Position numbers and translations under genes: made by a program
Shown: positions 55,008 to 62,997 of the stretch, piece by piece
How positions within the stretch are numbered: position 1 is the first letter of the stretch
Layout: every line of letters begins with the position of its first letter
The notes under the pieces: model-generated
Seen by the model: the letters and a program-made list of their open reading frames with translations, nothing else
Databases searched by the model: none
Told to the model about the DNA's origin: nothing
Assembly (NCBI RefSeq): GCF_004126535.1
Contig: NZ_PPCV01000002.1
Span: 310,001 to 374,000 of the forward strand
DNA length: 64,000 nucleotides
Reading direction: 5' to 3'
Source: Propioniciclava flava
GTDB lineage: Bacteria; Actinomycetota; Actinomycetes; Propionibacteriales; Propionibacteriaceae

Positions 55008-55823
55008 ATGGGGGCACAACGTACCGGGCGGAACCTGGCCTGCCTCGTCGGCGTGCTGTTCGCCGCGGCAGGCTGTTCTGTTCTGCCTGCCCCCGTGGTC
55101 GTGGGCCCCGCGGCGGTGTCCACCGCTGAAGCCCCCGGTTCCTCCGCTTTGAGTTCAGCCGTCTCGGAGCAGTGGGCGACCGGGCTGGGGCTGGACGGAG
55201 TGCACGTCCCGGCCGACCTCGAACCCGACTGGATCGAGGTCGCTTCCCACGGCAACGGGTTCGCCTACATCAACGTCTCGGAGGGGAATCGTCGGCTGAA
55301 CGCGTCCTTCGCGGACCAGGCTGCCGAGGCGCGAGCCGCCGGGTTGCTCGTCGGCGGCTGGCATGTGGCGCGTCCCGACCAGTCCTCCGGGAAGACGCAG
55401 GGCCGCCTGTTCGCGTCCTCGGGCGGCGGCTGGAAGCCGGATGGGCGCACGTTGCCTGGCATCGTCGAGTTCGGCGGGGGCGAGGCGCGCGACTGTTCGG
55501 GGCTCGAACCGGCCGCGATGATCACCTGGGTGAGCGAGTTCGCCGCGGAGTACCGGCGCTTCAGCGGGCGCGTGCCCGTGCTGGCGACCAGCGCGTCCTG
55601 GTGGGCCACGTGTGTGGGCTCCGACGAGCGGTTGTCCGACTTGAACCTCGCGTTGCGTGCCGAACCGGGAGAACCCGCAGAGTCGCCCACCGTCCCGGCG
55701 TTGCCGACCGGGTGGACGCAACCCACGTTGTGGCTGCAGGAAAAGGCCGACGGGGCATGCGGCGTCACGTTCTTCGGCACGACCGAGGATCTGGACCGCT
55801 GGGCCGTCAGCGCGCAGCGCTAG
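55008..55823 (+). CDS. GH25-like lipoprotein with altered catalytic residues
   Basis: 271 residues. Lipobox AAAGC after a hydrophobic signal (CLVGVLFAAAGC). From about 60 it follows GH25 lysozymes: GLDGVHVPADL, GFAYINVSEGNRRLNASFADQ, AGLLVGGWHVARPDQ, FSGRVPVLATSASWWATCVG. The GVDVS Asp is His here (GVHVP), and the LDIE catalytic pair reads VEFGG, so muramidase activity is doubtful. It may be a wall-binding protein. TAGGGT lies 8 bases before the ATG, with no ribosome binding site. Confidence 0.8.
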   Translation: MGAQRTGRNLACLVGVLFAAAGCSVLPAPVVVGPAAVSTAEAPGSSALSSAVSEQWATGLGLDGVHVPADLEPDWIEVASHGNGFAYINVSEGNRRLNASFADQAAEARAAGLLVGGWHVARPDQSSGKTQGRLFASSGGGWKPDGRTLPGIVEFGGGEARDCSGLEPAAMITWVSEFAAEYRRFSGRVPVLATSASWWATCVGSDERLSDLNLALRAEPGEPAESPTVPALPTGWTQPTLWLQEKADGACGVTFFGTTEDLDRWAVSAQR

Positions 55824-55856
55824 TCCGGCACTGGGGTAGAGTCAACCCGAACACAG

Positions 55857-55984
55857 ACGTGCTCCGGGGTCGGTGTAATTCCGAACCGGCGGTGACAGTC
55901 CGCGACCCGATCGCCTCGGCGGTCGGTTGATCTGGTGAAACTCCAGGACCGACGGTGAAAGTCCGGAGGGGAGGCAGCACGCAC
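55857..55984 (+). promoter_or_regulatory. FMN riboswitch (RFN element)
   Basis: Conserved core blocks are all present: GGTGTAATTCCGAACCGGCGG, GACAGTCCGCGACCCG, GGTTGATCTGGTG, GACCGACGGTGAAAGTC and the closing GGAGG with GCAGCACG, pairing back to CGTGCTCC at the 5' side. It lies 70 bases before ribX. A 7-bp hairpin (55986-55992 with 56006-56012) follows and may be the expression platform, acting just before the ribosome binding site AAGGGAGG. Confidence 0.95.
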
Positions 55985-56053
55985 TGGTGGCGTGCCGTCC
56001 TGGCCCGCCACCTGTTGCTGCGTCCCGTGCCCCGCTCGTAAAGGGAGGCAAGG

Positions 56054-56848
56054 GTGCAGCGCATCCGTCACCGTCGCTTAAGCCCCGCCGCGCGCTCGCT
56101 TGCGCCGTGGCTTTTCCTGGTGTGCCTGCTGGCGGGCTGGTCGTTGACGGTGACGCTGGCGCGTCCCCCCGCCTACTTCTTGCCTTCACCGTCTGCGGTG
56201 GCGATCAAGCTAGGTGCCTTGCTGACCAAGCCGTCCTTTTGGCCCGCGTTCGGTGTGACGTTCGCCGAGGCGCTGGGCGGGTGCCTGCTGGGGTTCGCGG
56301 TGGCGCTGCCGTTGGCGGTGCTGATTCACCGCGTCGGGATCCTGCGGGCTGCGATCTCGCCGTTCCTGGGTGCCACGCAGGCCATCCCGGCGATCGCCGT
56401 CGCCCCGCTGCTGGCCATCTGGGTCGGGTACGGCATCGGCCCCATCGCCTTGCTCTGCGCGCTCATGGTGTTCTTCCCCATCCTGGTGGCCTCGGTGTTG
56501 GGCCTGAGGCTCGTCGACCCGCTCGTCGTGGACGCCGCCTTGATGGACGGCGCTGGCTCCTTCTCGCTGTTGGTGTCCATCGAGTTGCCCCTCGCCCTGC
56601 CGTCGATCCTCGCCGGGCTCCGCAACGGGTTCGCCTTGTCGGTGACGGGCGCCGTCGTGGGGGAGATGGTCATGGGCGGGCAGGGTCTGGGGCAGTTGCT
56701 CACCCTCCAGCGCGACTCCGTCGACACGGCGGGCATGTTCGGCACCATCCTCGTGCTGTGCGCCATGGCGTCAGCGCTGTACGGGGTCATCTCGGTCATC
56801 GAGCGACGTTCCGCCACCGTCGCCGACCTCACGGGGGAGGCCCCGTGA
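56054..56848 (+). CDS. ribX: Riboflavin ABC transporter permease
   Basis: 264 residues, six TM helices, BPD_transp_1 permease with the EAA loop DAALMDGAGSFSLLVSIELPLALPSI. The FMN riboswitch immediately upstream and the following binding-protein gene point to the RibXY riboflavin importer. The GTG start has AAGGGAGG upstream. No ATPase gene lies in the locus, so a shared ATPase or one encoded elsewhere is needed. Confidence 0.88.
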   Translation: MQRIRHRRLSPAARSLAPWLFLVCLLAGWSLTVTLARPPAYFLPSPSAVAIKLGALLTKPSFWPAFGVTFAEALGGCLLGFAVALPLAVLIHRVGILRAAISPFLGATQAIPAIAVAPLLAIWVGYGIGPIALLCALMVFFPILVASVLGLRLVDPLVVDAALMDGAGSFSLLVSIELPLALPSILAGLRNGFALSVTGAVVGEMVMGGQGLGQLLTLQRDSVDTAGMFGTILVLCAMASALYGVISVIERRSATVADLTGEAP

Positions 56849-56883
56849 GCCTCATGGTCAGCCACCTGAAGAAAGGTCACATT

Positions 56884-57894
56884 ATGCGTCGATTCCTCGC
56901 GATGATCGGGATGATCGGTCTCCTGCTGGGATTGTCCCTTAGCGGCTGCGCCCGCGCCCCGCAGAGCCCGTCGGGCGGCTCGGGGCGTGTCACGCTGGGC
57001 ATGAGCTACATTCCGGACATCCAGTTCGCCCCGTTCTATGTCGCCGAGTCGAACGGGCTGTTCACCCAAGCCGGGGTCGACGCCCACCTGCGCCATCACG
57101 GCTCGAACGAGGGCCTGTTCACGGCCCTGCTCGCTGGCGAGGAGGACTACGTCCTGGCGGGTGGCGACGAGGTCGTCCAGGCCCGCTCGGAGGGCATGGA
57201 TGTGGTGGCCATCGGCCAGTACTACCGCACCTACCCGATCACGATCATCGTGCCGGAGAACTCCGACATCCACTCCGCAGCCGACCTGGCCGGGCGCAGC
57301 ATCGGCGTCCCAGGACGCTTCGGGGAGAGTTGGTTCGGCCTGCTGGTCGCTTTGTCTCAGGCCGGATTGTCGCAGTCGGATGTGTCGATCGTGGAGATCG
57401 GCTACACGCAACGCGCAGCCCTCACCACGGGGCGCGTAGAAGCGATCATTGGGTTCTCCAACAACGATCAGGTGCAGTTCGCTGCGGCGGGCATCCCCAC
57501 CCGGACCGTTCCGCTCACCGCCAGTGGCACGGTGCCGCTGCAAAGCACGGTCCTGGTGACGACGTCCCAGCGTCTGGCGACGCATCAAGACGAAGCCAAG
57601 CGCGTGGTCGCGGGCATGACCGAAGGCATCCGTGCCACCATCGCAGCCCCCGCATCGGCCGTCACCGCGGCCCAGAAGTTCATCCCCACGCTGGCCGATC
57701 AAGGCGGCGAATCCGCCGCTTCTGCCACGTTGAAGGCGACTATTCCCCTGTGGACGCACCCGGACGGTACGGTGAGCGCAGACATGGACGAAGAGGCGTG
57801 GGTGGCCATGTGCTCCTTCATGCTCCAGCAGGGGATCATCACCTCGGCCGTCGAGGCCAAGGATGCGATGAATAACACCGCTACGACGCCCTAG
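56884..57894 (+). CDS. ribY: Riboflavin-binding lipoprotein of the RibXY importer
   Basis: 336 residues. Lipobox LSGC at about residue 22, then an NMT1/THI5-like binding domain: LGMSYIPDIQFAPFYVAESNGLF, LLAGEEDYVLAGGDEVVQARSEG, GRSIGVPGRFGESWFGLLVAL. NMT1-like folds serve thiamine-precursor, nitrate or riboflavin uptake; the FMN riboswitch favours riboflavin. AAAGG lies 8 bases before the ATG. An open frame continues upstream of 56884 in a different frame from ribX; it is not used. Confidence 0.88.
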   Translation: MRRFLAMIGMIGLLLGLSLSGCARAPQSPSGGSGRVTLGMSYIPDIQFAPFYVAESNGLFTQAGVDAHLRHHGSNEGLFTALLAGEEDYVLAGGDEVVQARSEGMDVVAIGQYYRTYPITIIVPENSDIHSAADLAGRSIGVPGRFGESWFGLLVALSQAGLSQSDVSIVEIGYTQRAALTTGRVEAIIGFSNNDQVQFAAAGIPTRTVPLTASGTVPLQSTVLVTTSQRLATHQDEAKRVVAGMTEGIRATIAAPASAVTAAQKFIPTLADQGGESAASATLKATIPLWTHPDGTVSADMDEEAWVAMCSFMLQQGIITSAVEAKDAMNNTATTP

Positions 57895-57918
57895 GTGCAT
57901 GCGGAGGGAAGGAGTTGA

Positions 57919-58368
57919 GTGGGCGAGAAAGTGACCGTCCCGGACTGGGACGACTACTTTTTGGGCATCGCCAACGCCGTCTCTCGGCGAGCCCAGTGCA
58001 CGCGGCGGCGCGTGGGAGCCGTGCTCGTCCTTGATCGGCGCATCATCGCGACGGGGTACAACGGCGCAGCCTCAGGCCAGCCCAGTTGCCTGGAGGGCGC
58101 CTGCCCGCGCGGAGCGCTCGACTACGACCAAGTCCCGGGGCTGGGGGACTACGACCGCCCCGGGACGCCCGGATTCTGCATTGCGATCCATGCCGAGGTG
58201 AACGCGTTGCTGTTTGCGACCCGGGACACGTCGGGGGCCAGCGCCTACATCACCGATCAGCCCTGTCCGGGATGCCGGAAAGCGCTCGCCGCGGCGGGAA
58301 TCGTCCGTGCCGTGTGGCCAGCGGGAGTGCTGGATGCCGAAGGTCTGCTCGACTGGACCGTGAGCTGA
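57919..58368 (+). CDS. dCMP/cytidine deaminase family protein (ComEB-like)
   Basis: 149 residues. Zinc ligands: IHAEVNAL (HxE) and PCPGCRKAL (PCxxC); other family blocks are RRRVGAVLVLDRRIIATGYNGA and CLEGACPRG. It deaminates dCMP to dUMP in thymidylate supply; other cytidine-deaminase roles are possible. AAGGAG lies 6 bases before the GTG. It overlaps nothing but is 7 bases from the next gene, so they may share a transcript. Confidence 0.88.
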   Translation: MGEKVTVPDWDDYFLGIANAVSRRAQCTRRRVGAVLVLDRRIIATGYNGAASGQPSCLEGACPRGALDYDQVPGLGDYDRPGTPGFCIAIHAEVNALLFATRDTSGASAYITDQPCPGCRKALAAAGIVRAVWPAGVLDAEGLLDWTVS

Positions 58369-58375
58369 CGCCCCG

Positions 58376-60637
58376 ATGACCAGGCTCGCCGCCGATCCAA
58401 CCCCCGCAAAGCAGCCCGTACCTGCACGCCCGCGCCGGGGGTCGGGTTTGGCGCAGGCAGGATTCCTGGGGTGGACCGACCGGGTCGGCGCGCTGATCAC
58501 GATGGCGACCAGCCTGGGGGCGATGGCGTTCGCCGCGGGGCAGTTGGGCCAGCTCAACGTCATGTGGCTGTCGATCATCGGTGGGGCCCTGGCCGGGACC
58601 AGCGCGCTCATGCCGATCTATGCCTGGGGCCAGCGTGGGGTGAAGGTTCCGGCCATGCTCTTCGCCCTCGCCGTCACCGCAGGGTTGATCACCTGGCCGT
58701 TCGCCTGGCAGGGCGGCCCCACCACCGAGGCCCCCTGGTTTTGGCCGTGCATCGGCGCTGCCGCCGTGGTGCTGTGCATCGGGTGGAACACAGCCGTCGC
58801 GATCGTGGCGAGCACCCTGATGTCGCTCGCGTTCATCGCCGTCCGGGTCTCCCCCAGTGGGGGAGAAGTCGCGGCCATGGTGGCGGTGCAGGACGCGCTC
58901 CTGGTCGGCGTCCAGCCCCTGCTGACCGTGTTGCTGTTCGCGCACATGCGGCGCCAGGCAGCGCTGGTCGACGCGCGTGTGAACGAGGCCCGCAGGCTCG
59001 AATCTGAGGCGGCCATCCAGACCACGCTGGAAGCGCAGCGCAGCCAGTTGGACGCCGTCATCCACGACCACGTCATGACCACGCTGGTGGGGGCCGCGCG
59101 CAGTGCGGGCTCTCACGATCCCCATGTGACGGAACTGGCCAACCACGCCATCGCGCGCCTCCAGGCTCACGTCGTCGGTGATGACGGCGCGGTGTCCTTC
59201 GCCCCGATCCACGTCGAGCAGCTCATCGGCGAGGCGGCCCTGGCGACGAGTCCGCTGGTGCGCGTCTCGGGGACGGTGGAATCGGGCGCGAGCGCGATCC
59301 CTGCCGAAGCGGTCCGTGCCCTCGCCCAGGCCACCCGTGAGGCCGTCCTCAACGGCGATAAGCATGCGCGCGCGAACGTGATCGCGGTCACCACCACCAT
59401 CGGCATGACCGAGGGGCGAGTGATGGTCAGAGTGGAGATCGTGGACGATGGGGTCGGTTTCGACACCGCGAAAGTGCCCGAGCGACGCCTGGGGATCCGG
59501 CTGTCCCTGCGCGAGCGCATGCGCACCTCGGGCGGTGACGCGACGATCACCAGCGAGCCCGGAGTCGGCACGGCGGTCGTGCTGGAGTGGATCGCCGACG
59601 AAGCCGACGACGCCGACGCGCTTGGGGGAACCCTTCCGCCCATCCTGGCGGCCATCACCTTGGGGCCCATGGGGTGGGTCCTTGGCTTCAGTGTTCTCGT
59701 GAGTTCGGTCGGCGGCCTGCTGGCGTCGTTCCCGGCCGCTCCCGTGCCCACCGCTATCGCTGCTGGGTGCCTGCTTGTTTCTGCATGGGTGGCGCTCCTG
59801 CGCTTCGGGCAGCCGTTCACGAGGGCGCGCACCGTCGTGGTGGTGGGGCTGGGGTTGGGGGCCACCGTCTGCGGGTTGCTGACCTCGTCCGCGCCGTGGT
59901 CGATCCACCAAGCGTGGCTCGCCGGGGGCATCTCGGTGATCGCCGTCCTGCTCCTGGTCGGTGGCCAGCGATTCGCCGCGTGGCTGCTCGCGCTCACGGG
60001 GGCAGTGTTGCTGGTCGCTTCGGCGATCCTGGCGGCCGTCCCGATCTGGCCCGAACTCGTCATCGCAGCCGAGCCCAGCGCCTGGCTCCTCGTCGCCGAG
60101 ATGCTGCTGGGATGGATGGTGCACGTTCAAGGAGACCTGGACGCCGCCCGTCGCCAAAGCGAGAGCGCGGCCGCGGCGACCGCCGAAGCGTTCGCGGCGT
60201 TGGTGTTGCGTGAAGTGTGGCTGGCGGACATGCGCGATGAGTTCGGAGGAATGCTGGAGAAACTGCGCGATCCGAGCTATCCGATCACGCAGGAGGATCG
60301 TGAGGAATGCCTTGCCTTGGAAGGGCGCCTGCGCGACGGCATTAAATCAAGCAACCTGTCGGCCCCCGCGTTGTCGGCGGCGGTCATGGCGGCACGGCTT
60401 CGCGGCATCGATGTGACGCTCATCGACAATCGTGGTTCGTCGCTGGGAGAAGCGGTGCGCCGAGCCGCTGTCCGGCATCTGGTGGACATGGTCACCAACG
60501 CCACATCGGGCCGTATCGTGGCCCGTACGGCGCCAGAGGGATACGACGAAGCCGTCACTATTGTGCAAGCGGACGCAAACGGCTCTACGCTGACAAAGGT
60601 CCTCAACGACGGAACGATTGTGGTGAGCCAGACATGA
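58376..60637 (+). CDS. Two-module membrane sensor kinase, NarL-partner type
   Basis: 753 residues in an unusual order: TM block 1 (about 35-185), a kinase core with His230 in DAVIHDHVMTTLVGAARS, N box REAVLNGDKHA (about 322-332), G1 DDGVGFD (357) and RLGIRLSLRERM, then a second TM block (about 423-580), then a cytosolic domain (about 585-753) that looks like a worn second kinase half without N or G boxes (VWLADMRDEFGGMLEKL; ending AVTIVQADANG). The response regulator overlaps by ATGA. The stimulus is unknown. Confidence 0.82.
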   Translation: MTRLAADPTPAKQPVPARPRRGSGLAQAGFLGWTDRVGALITMATSLGAMAFAAGQLGQLNVMWLSIIGGALAGTSALMPIYAWGQRGVKVPAMLFALAVTAGLITWPFAWQGGPTTEAPWFWPCIGAAAVVLCIGWNTAVAIVASTLMSLAFIAVRVSPSGGEVAAMVAVQDALLVGVQPLLTVLLFAHMRRQAALVDARVNEARRLESEAAIQTTLEAQRSQLDAVIHDHVMTTLVGAARSAGSHDPHVTELANHAIARLQAHVVGDDGAVSFAPIHVEQLIGEAALATSPLVRVSGTVESGASAIPAEAVRALAQATREAVLNGDKHARANVIAVTTTIGMTEGRVMVRVEIVDDGVGFDTAKVPERRLGIRLSLRERMRTSGGDATITSEPGVGTAVVLEWIADEADDADALGGTLPPILAAITLGPMGWVLGFSVLVSSVGGLLASFPAAPVPTAIAAGCLLVSAWVALLRFGQPFTRARTVVVVGLGLGATVCGLLTSSAPWSIHQAWLAGGISVIAVLLLVGGQRFAAWLLALTGAVLLVASAILAAVPIWPELVIAAEPSAWLLVAEMLLGWMVHVQGDLDAARRQSESAAAATAEAFAALVLREVWLADMRDEFGGMLEKLRDPSYPITQEDREECLALEGRLRDGIKSSNLSAPALSAAVMAARLRGIDVTLIDNRGSSLGEAVRRAAVRHLVDMVTNATSGRIVARTAPEGYDEAVTIVQADANGSTLTKVLNDGTIVVSQT

Positions 60638-61311
60638 GTTATGCCCCCGAGATTGTGGTGGCGATCATCGACGACCATGAGGCCATTCGCGTGGGCATGT
60701 CAGCCGCGCTGCGGGCCAGTGGGCGCTTTGTCGGGGTGCGCGAGGGGGCTGCCACCGTCGGCGAGTTCCTGGCGTGCGGATCTTCCTCGACCGAGCCCCA
60801 CATTGCCGATGTCGTGCTGCTGGATCTGAACTTGGGTGACGAGTCCGACCCGAAGGAGAACGCGGAGGCGCTCCGGGCCGAGGGGTACCGCGTCTTGGTC
60901 TATTCGATCGCCGACAACGTCCGCTTGCTGCGGCGCGCGTTGGCCGGCGGCGCGGACGGGGTGTGCCGTAAAGCCGATCCCATCGCGGACACGGTGGAGG
61001 CCATCGTCGCCGTCGCCCATGGCCGCCAGGTCATCAGCCAGGAGATCTTGGCCGCGATCGAGGGCGATGCGGGCTATGTGGCTGCCGCGCTGGGGCCGCG
61101 GGAACGCGAAGTGCTCAGCTTGTACGCCGCGGGGCTGGAGATCCCGCAGATCGGGCGGACCCTCTACATCACCGAAAACTCCGTCAAGGAGTACCTCAAG
61201 CGCATTCGCGCCAAGTACACCCAGGTCGACCGCCCTGCGGCGTCCAAGCTGGACCTGTTCCGGCGAGCGGTCGAGGACGGCATCGTCCCCCCGGTCGAGC
61301 CGCGCGTCTGA
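60634..61311 (+). CDS. NarL/FixJ-type response regulator
   Basis: 225 residues. Receiver with Asp13/Asp14 and phospho-acceptor Asp64 in VVLLDLNLGD, and Lys in VCRKADP; LuxR-type helix-turn-helix at the C terminus (LGPREREVLSLYAAGLEIPQIGRTL, ENSVKEYLKRIRAKY). The kinase gene upstream overlaps by ATGA. Neighbouring genes offer no clue to its targets. Confidence 0.93.
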   Translation: MSYAPEIVVAIIDDHEAIRVGMSAALRASGRFVGVREGAATVGEFLACGSSSTEPHIADVVLLDLNLGDESDPKENAEALRAEGYRVLVYSIADNVRLLRRALAGGADGVCRKADPIADTVEAIVAVAHGRQVISQEILAAIEGDAGYVAAALGPREREVLSLYAAGLEIPQIGRTLYITENSVKEYLKRIRAKYTQVDRPAASKLDLFRRAVEDGIVPPVEPRV

Positions 61312-61323
61312 TCCGGCAGGAGT

Positions 61324-61575
61324 TCACAGGCGCCGCAGGAAGTCCGGATCGTCGTCGGGAGCGATCGGACGCCGGGGCGCACCACCGCTTCCGCGTCGCG
61401 GGGGACGCCCCACGACGAGCCAGCCCAGCGCTCCGATCCCGGGCAGGAGCACGATCGCTACGATCCACAGCCAGCGCGGCATCAGCCGGACGCGATCTCC
61501 GTCGGCTTGGATCGCCTCAATCAGGGCGTAGAGGATCACGGCGATCACAGCGATCACGAGAAGGACGCGGGGCAT
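61324..61575 (-). CDS. PLDc_N-type small membrane protein
   Basis: 83 residues with two TM helices (VLLVIAVIAVILYALIEAI and WLWIVAIVLLPGIGALGWLVVG) and a basic tail, matching the N-terminal domain found on cardiolipin synthases (PLDc_N), here alone. WLWIVAIVLLPGIGALGWL is typical. TAGATT lies 6 bases before the ATG (leaderless). Function unknown. Confidence 0.85.
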   Translation of the reverse strand: MPRVLLVIAVIAVILYALIEAIQADGDRVRLMPRWLWIVAIVLLPGIGALGWLVVGRPPRRGSGGAPRRPIAPDDDPDFLRRL

Positions 61576-61660
61576 AGGGCCAATCTACCCAGGCCGCGTG
61601 GAAGGATGGGGGCGTCGCGCGCGGTGATCCGAACCGGCTCGGCACGTGAGGGGAGTGTTG

Positions 61661-62539
61661 GTGGCGAGCACGGCCGAGTGGATCGAGGGGGCGCGGTTGC
61701 GCACCCTTCCGGCAGCGATAGCCCCGGTGTTGGCGGGCACGGCCGTTGCGGTCGCTGAGGGCACCCCGCATCCCCTCCGAGCGGGTTTGGCGCTGGTGGT
61801 CGCGCTTGCCTTGCAGGTCGGGGTCAATTTCGCCAACGACTACTCCGACGGCGTGCGGGGAACAGACGACGACCGTGTGGGTCCGATGCGACTCGTGGGT
61901 TCACGAGCCGCGACCCCGGGCGCCGTGAAGGGTGCAGCGTTCGGGTCCTTCGGTGTTGCCGGTGTTGCCGGACTCGTCCTCGTGGTGCTGACGGCCCAAT
62001 GGTGGCTGCTCGCCGTGGGGATCGCCTGTGTGGTGGCGGCCTGGTATTACACGGGCGGGCGTCGCCCCTACGGCTATGCCGGCTTGGGTGAAGCGTTTGT
62101 GTTCGTGTTCTTCGGGCTGGTCGCCACCGTCGGGACAACGTACGTCCAGACGCTGACCGGTCCGCCTGCAGCGTGGGCGGCCGGTGTCTTCACCGGTTCT
62201 TTAGCCTCCGCTGTGCTGGTGACCAACAACCTTCGTGATCGCGCTGGCGATGAGCGTGCCGGGAAACGGACCCTCGCGGTGCGCTTGGGCGAGCGGGGCA
62301 CCCGGGGGCTGTACGTGGGCCTGACGGTGCTGGGTGCGCTCGGCGTCATCGCGTGCGCGGCGTGGACCACCGGATGGATGCTGGTGGGCTTGGTGGGCTT
62401 CGGGTTTCTCGTGCGTCCGGTGGTTGCGGTGCTCCAAGGGGCGCAGGGACGCGCGTTGATCCCGATCCTGAAGGCCACCGGGATCGCGGAGTTGGCGTGC
62501 GCGATCCTCATGCTCGTCGGGGCGGTGGTGAGCGCATGA
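61661..62539 (+). CDS. menA: 1,4-dihydroxy-2-naphthoate polyprenyltransferase
   Basis: 292 residues, UbiA superfamily, eight to nine TM helices. First Asp motif NFANDYSDGVRGTDDDR and second DRAGDERAGKRTLAVRLG. It attaches the polyprenyl tail in menaquinone synthesis at the membrane. The start GTG at 61661 has GAGGGGA 6 bases upstream; GTGs at 61646 and 61655 are alternatives. ATGA overlap with the next gene. Confidence 0.93.
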   Translation: MASTAEWIEGARLRTLPAAIAPVLAGTAVAVAEGTPHPLRAGLALVVALALQVGVNFANDYSDGVRGTDDDRVGPMRLVGSRAATPGAVKGAAFGSFGVAGVAGLVLVVLTAQWWLLAVGIACVVAAWYYTGGRRPYGYAGLGEAFVFVFFGLVATVGTTYVQTLTGPPAAWAAGVFTGSLASAVLVTNNLRDRAGDERAGKRTLAVRLGERGTRGLYVGLTVLGALGVIACAAWTTGWMLVGLVGFGFLVRPVVAVLQGAQGRALIPILKATGIAELACAILMLVGAVVSA

Positions 62540-62988
62540 AACGAACGATGCTGGTCGGCCCCATGGTGTGGGTCACGGCGGCCTTGTGTGTGGTGTGGAT
62601 CGGTGTCGGCGCAGCCAGTTTCCTCCTGTTGCGCCCTCCCTCGGGAATGGTCCTGGCGGGGGTCTGCCTGGCGGGAACCTCCGGGACGGCCTGGCTGGCG
62701 CTCAGCATGGTCGTCCGGCACGGCCCATTCAGCGTCCATCTGCCCGGTCACGGCGAGGTGCCGTGGAGCGATATCGCCTCGATTGAGTTGCAGCCAGGCC
62801 TGTTGAGTGTTCCCACGGTGAGCGTGCGTCAGGGGCGCGCCCTCAGCGAGGTCGAACTCGGTGGCCTTGCCTGGTTCGGGCGCCGGACATCGCAGCGCCT
62901 GGCTGAACGGCTCGCCGAAGCCGGGGGGCTGGGTGAGGTCGTCGTGCGAGGGCGGACAGCCGCCCCAGGGCGACGCGCGGCCGACTAG
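62536..62988 (+). CDS. Small membrane protein with PH-like domain
   Basis: 150 residues: two TM helices (about 10-32 and 38-58) and a soluble part (about 60-150; FSVHLPGHGEVPWSDIASIELQP) that resembles the PH-like fold of actinobacterial membrane proteins. It overlaps menA by ATGA, so it is cotranscribed. Function unknown. Confidence 0.65.
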   Translation: MKRTMLVGPMVWVTAALCVVWIGVGAASFLLLRPPSGMVLAGVCLAGTSGTAWLALSMVVRHGPFSVHLPGHGEVPWSDIASIELQPGLLSVPTVSVRQGRALSEVELGGLAWFGRRTSQRLAERLAEAGGLGEVVVRGRTAAPGRRAAD

Positions 62989-62997
62989 CGCAGCGTC

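Noticed and set aside
55987-56883. Open frame upstream of and in frame with ribY that would make a 635-residue protein
   Set aside because: The region codes for RibX in another frame, and ribY has its own ribosome binding site, signal peptide and lipobox at 56884.
58250-60157. A 635-codon open frame on the minus strand opposite the sensor kinase
   Set aside because: It is a high-GC shadow with no domain, odd composition rich in Arg/Gly/His, and the plus strand has clear kinase motifs and an ATGA link to its regulator.
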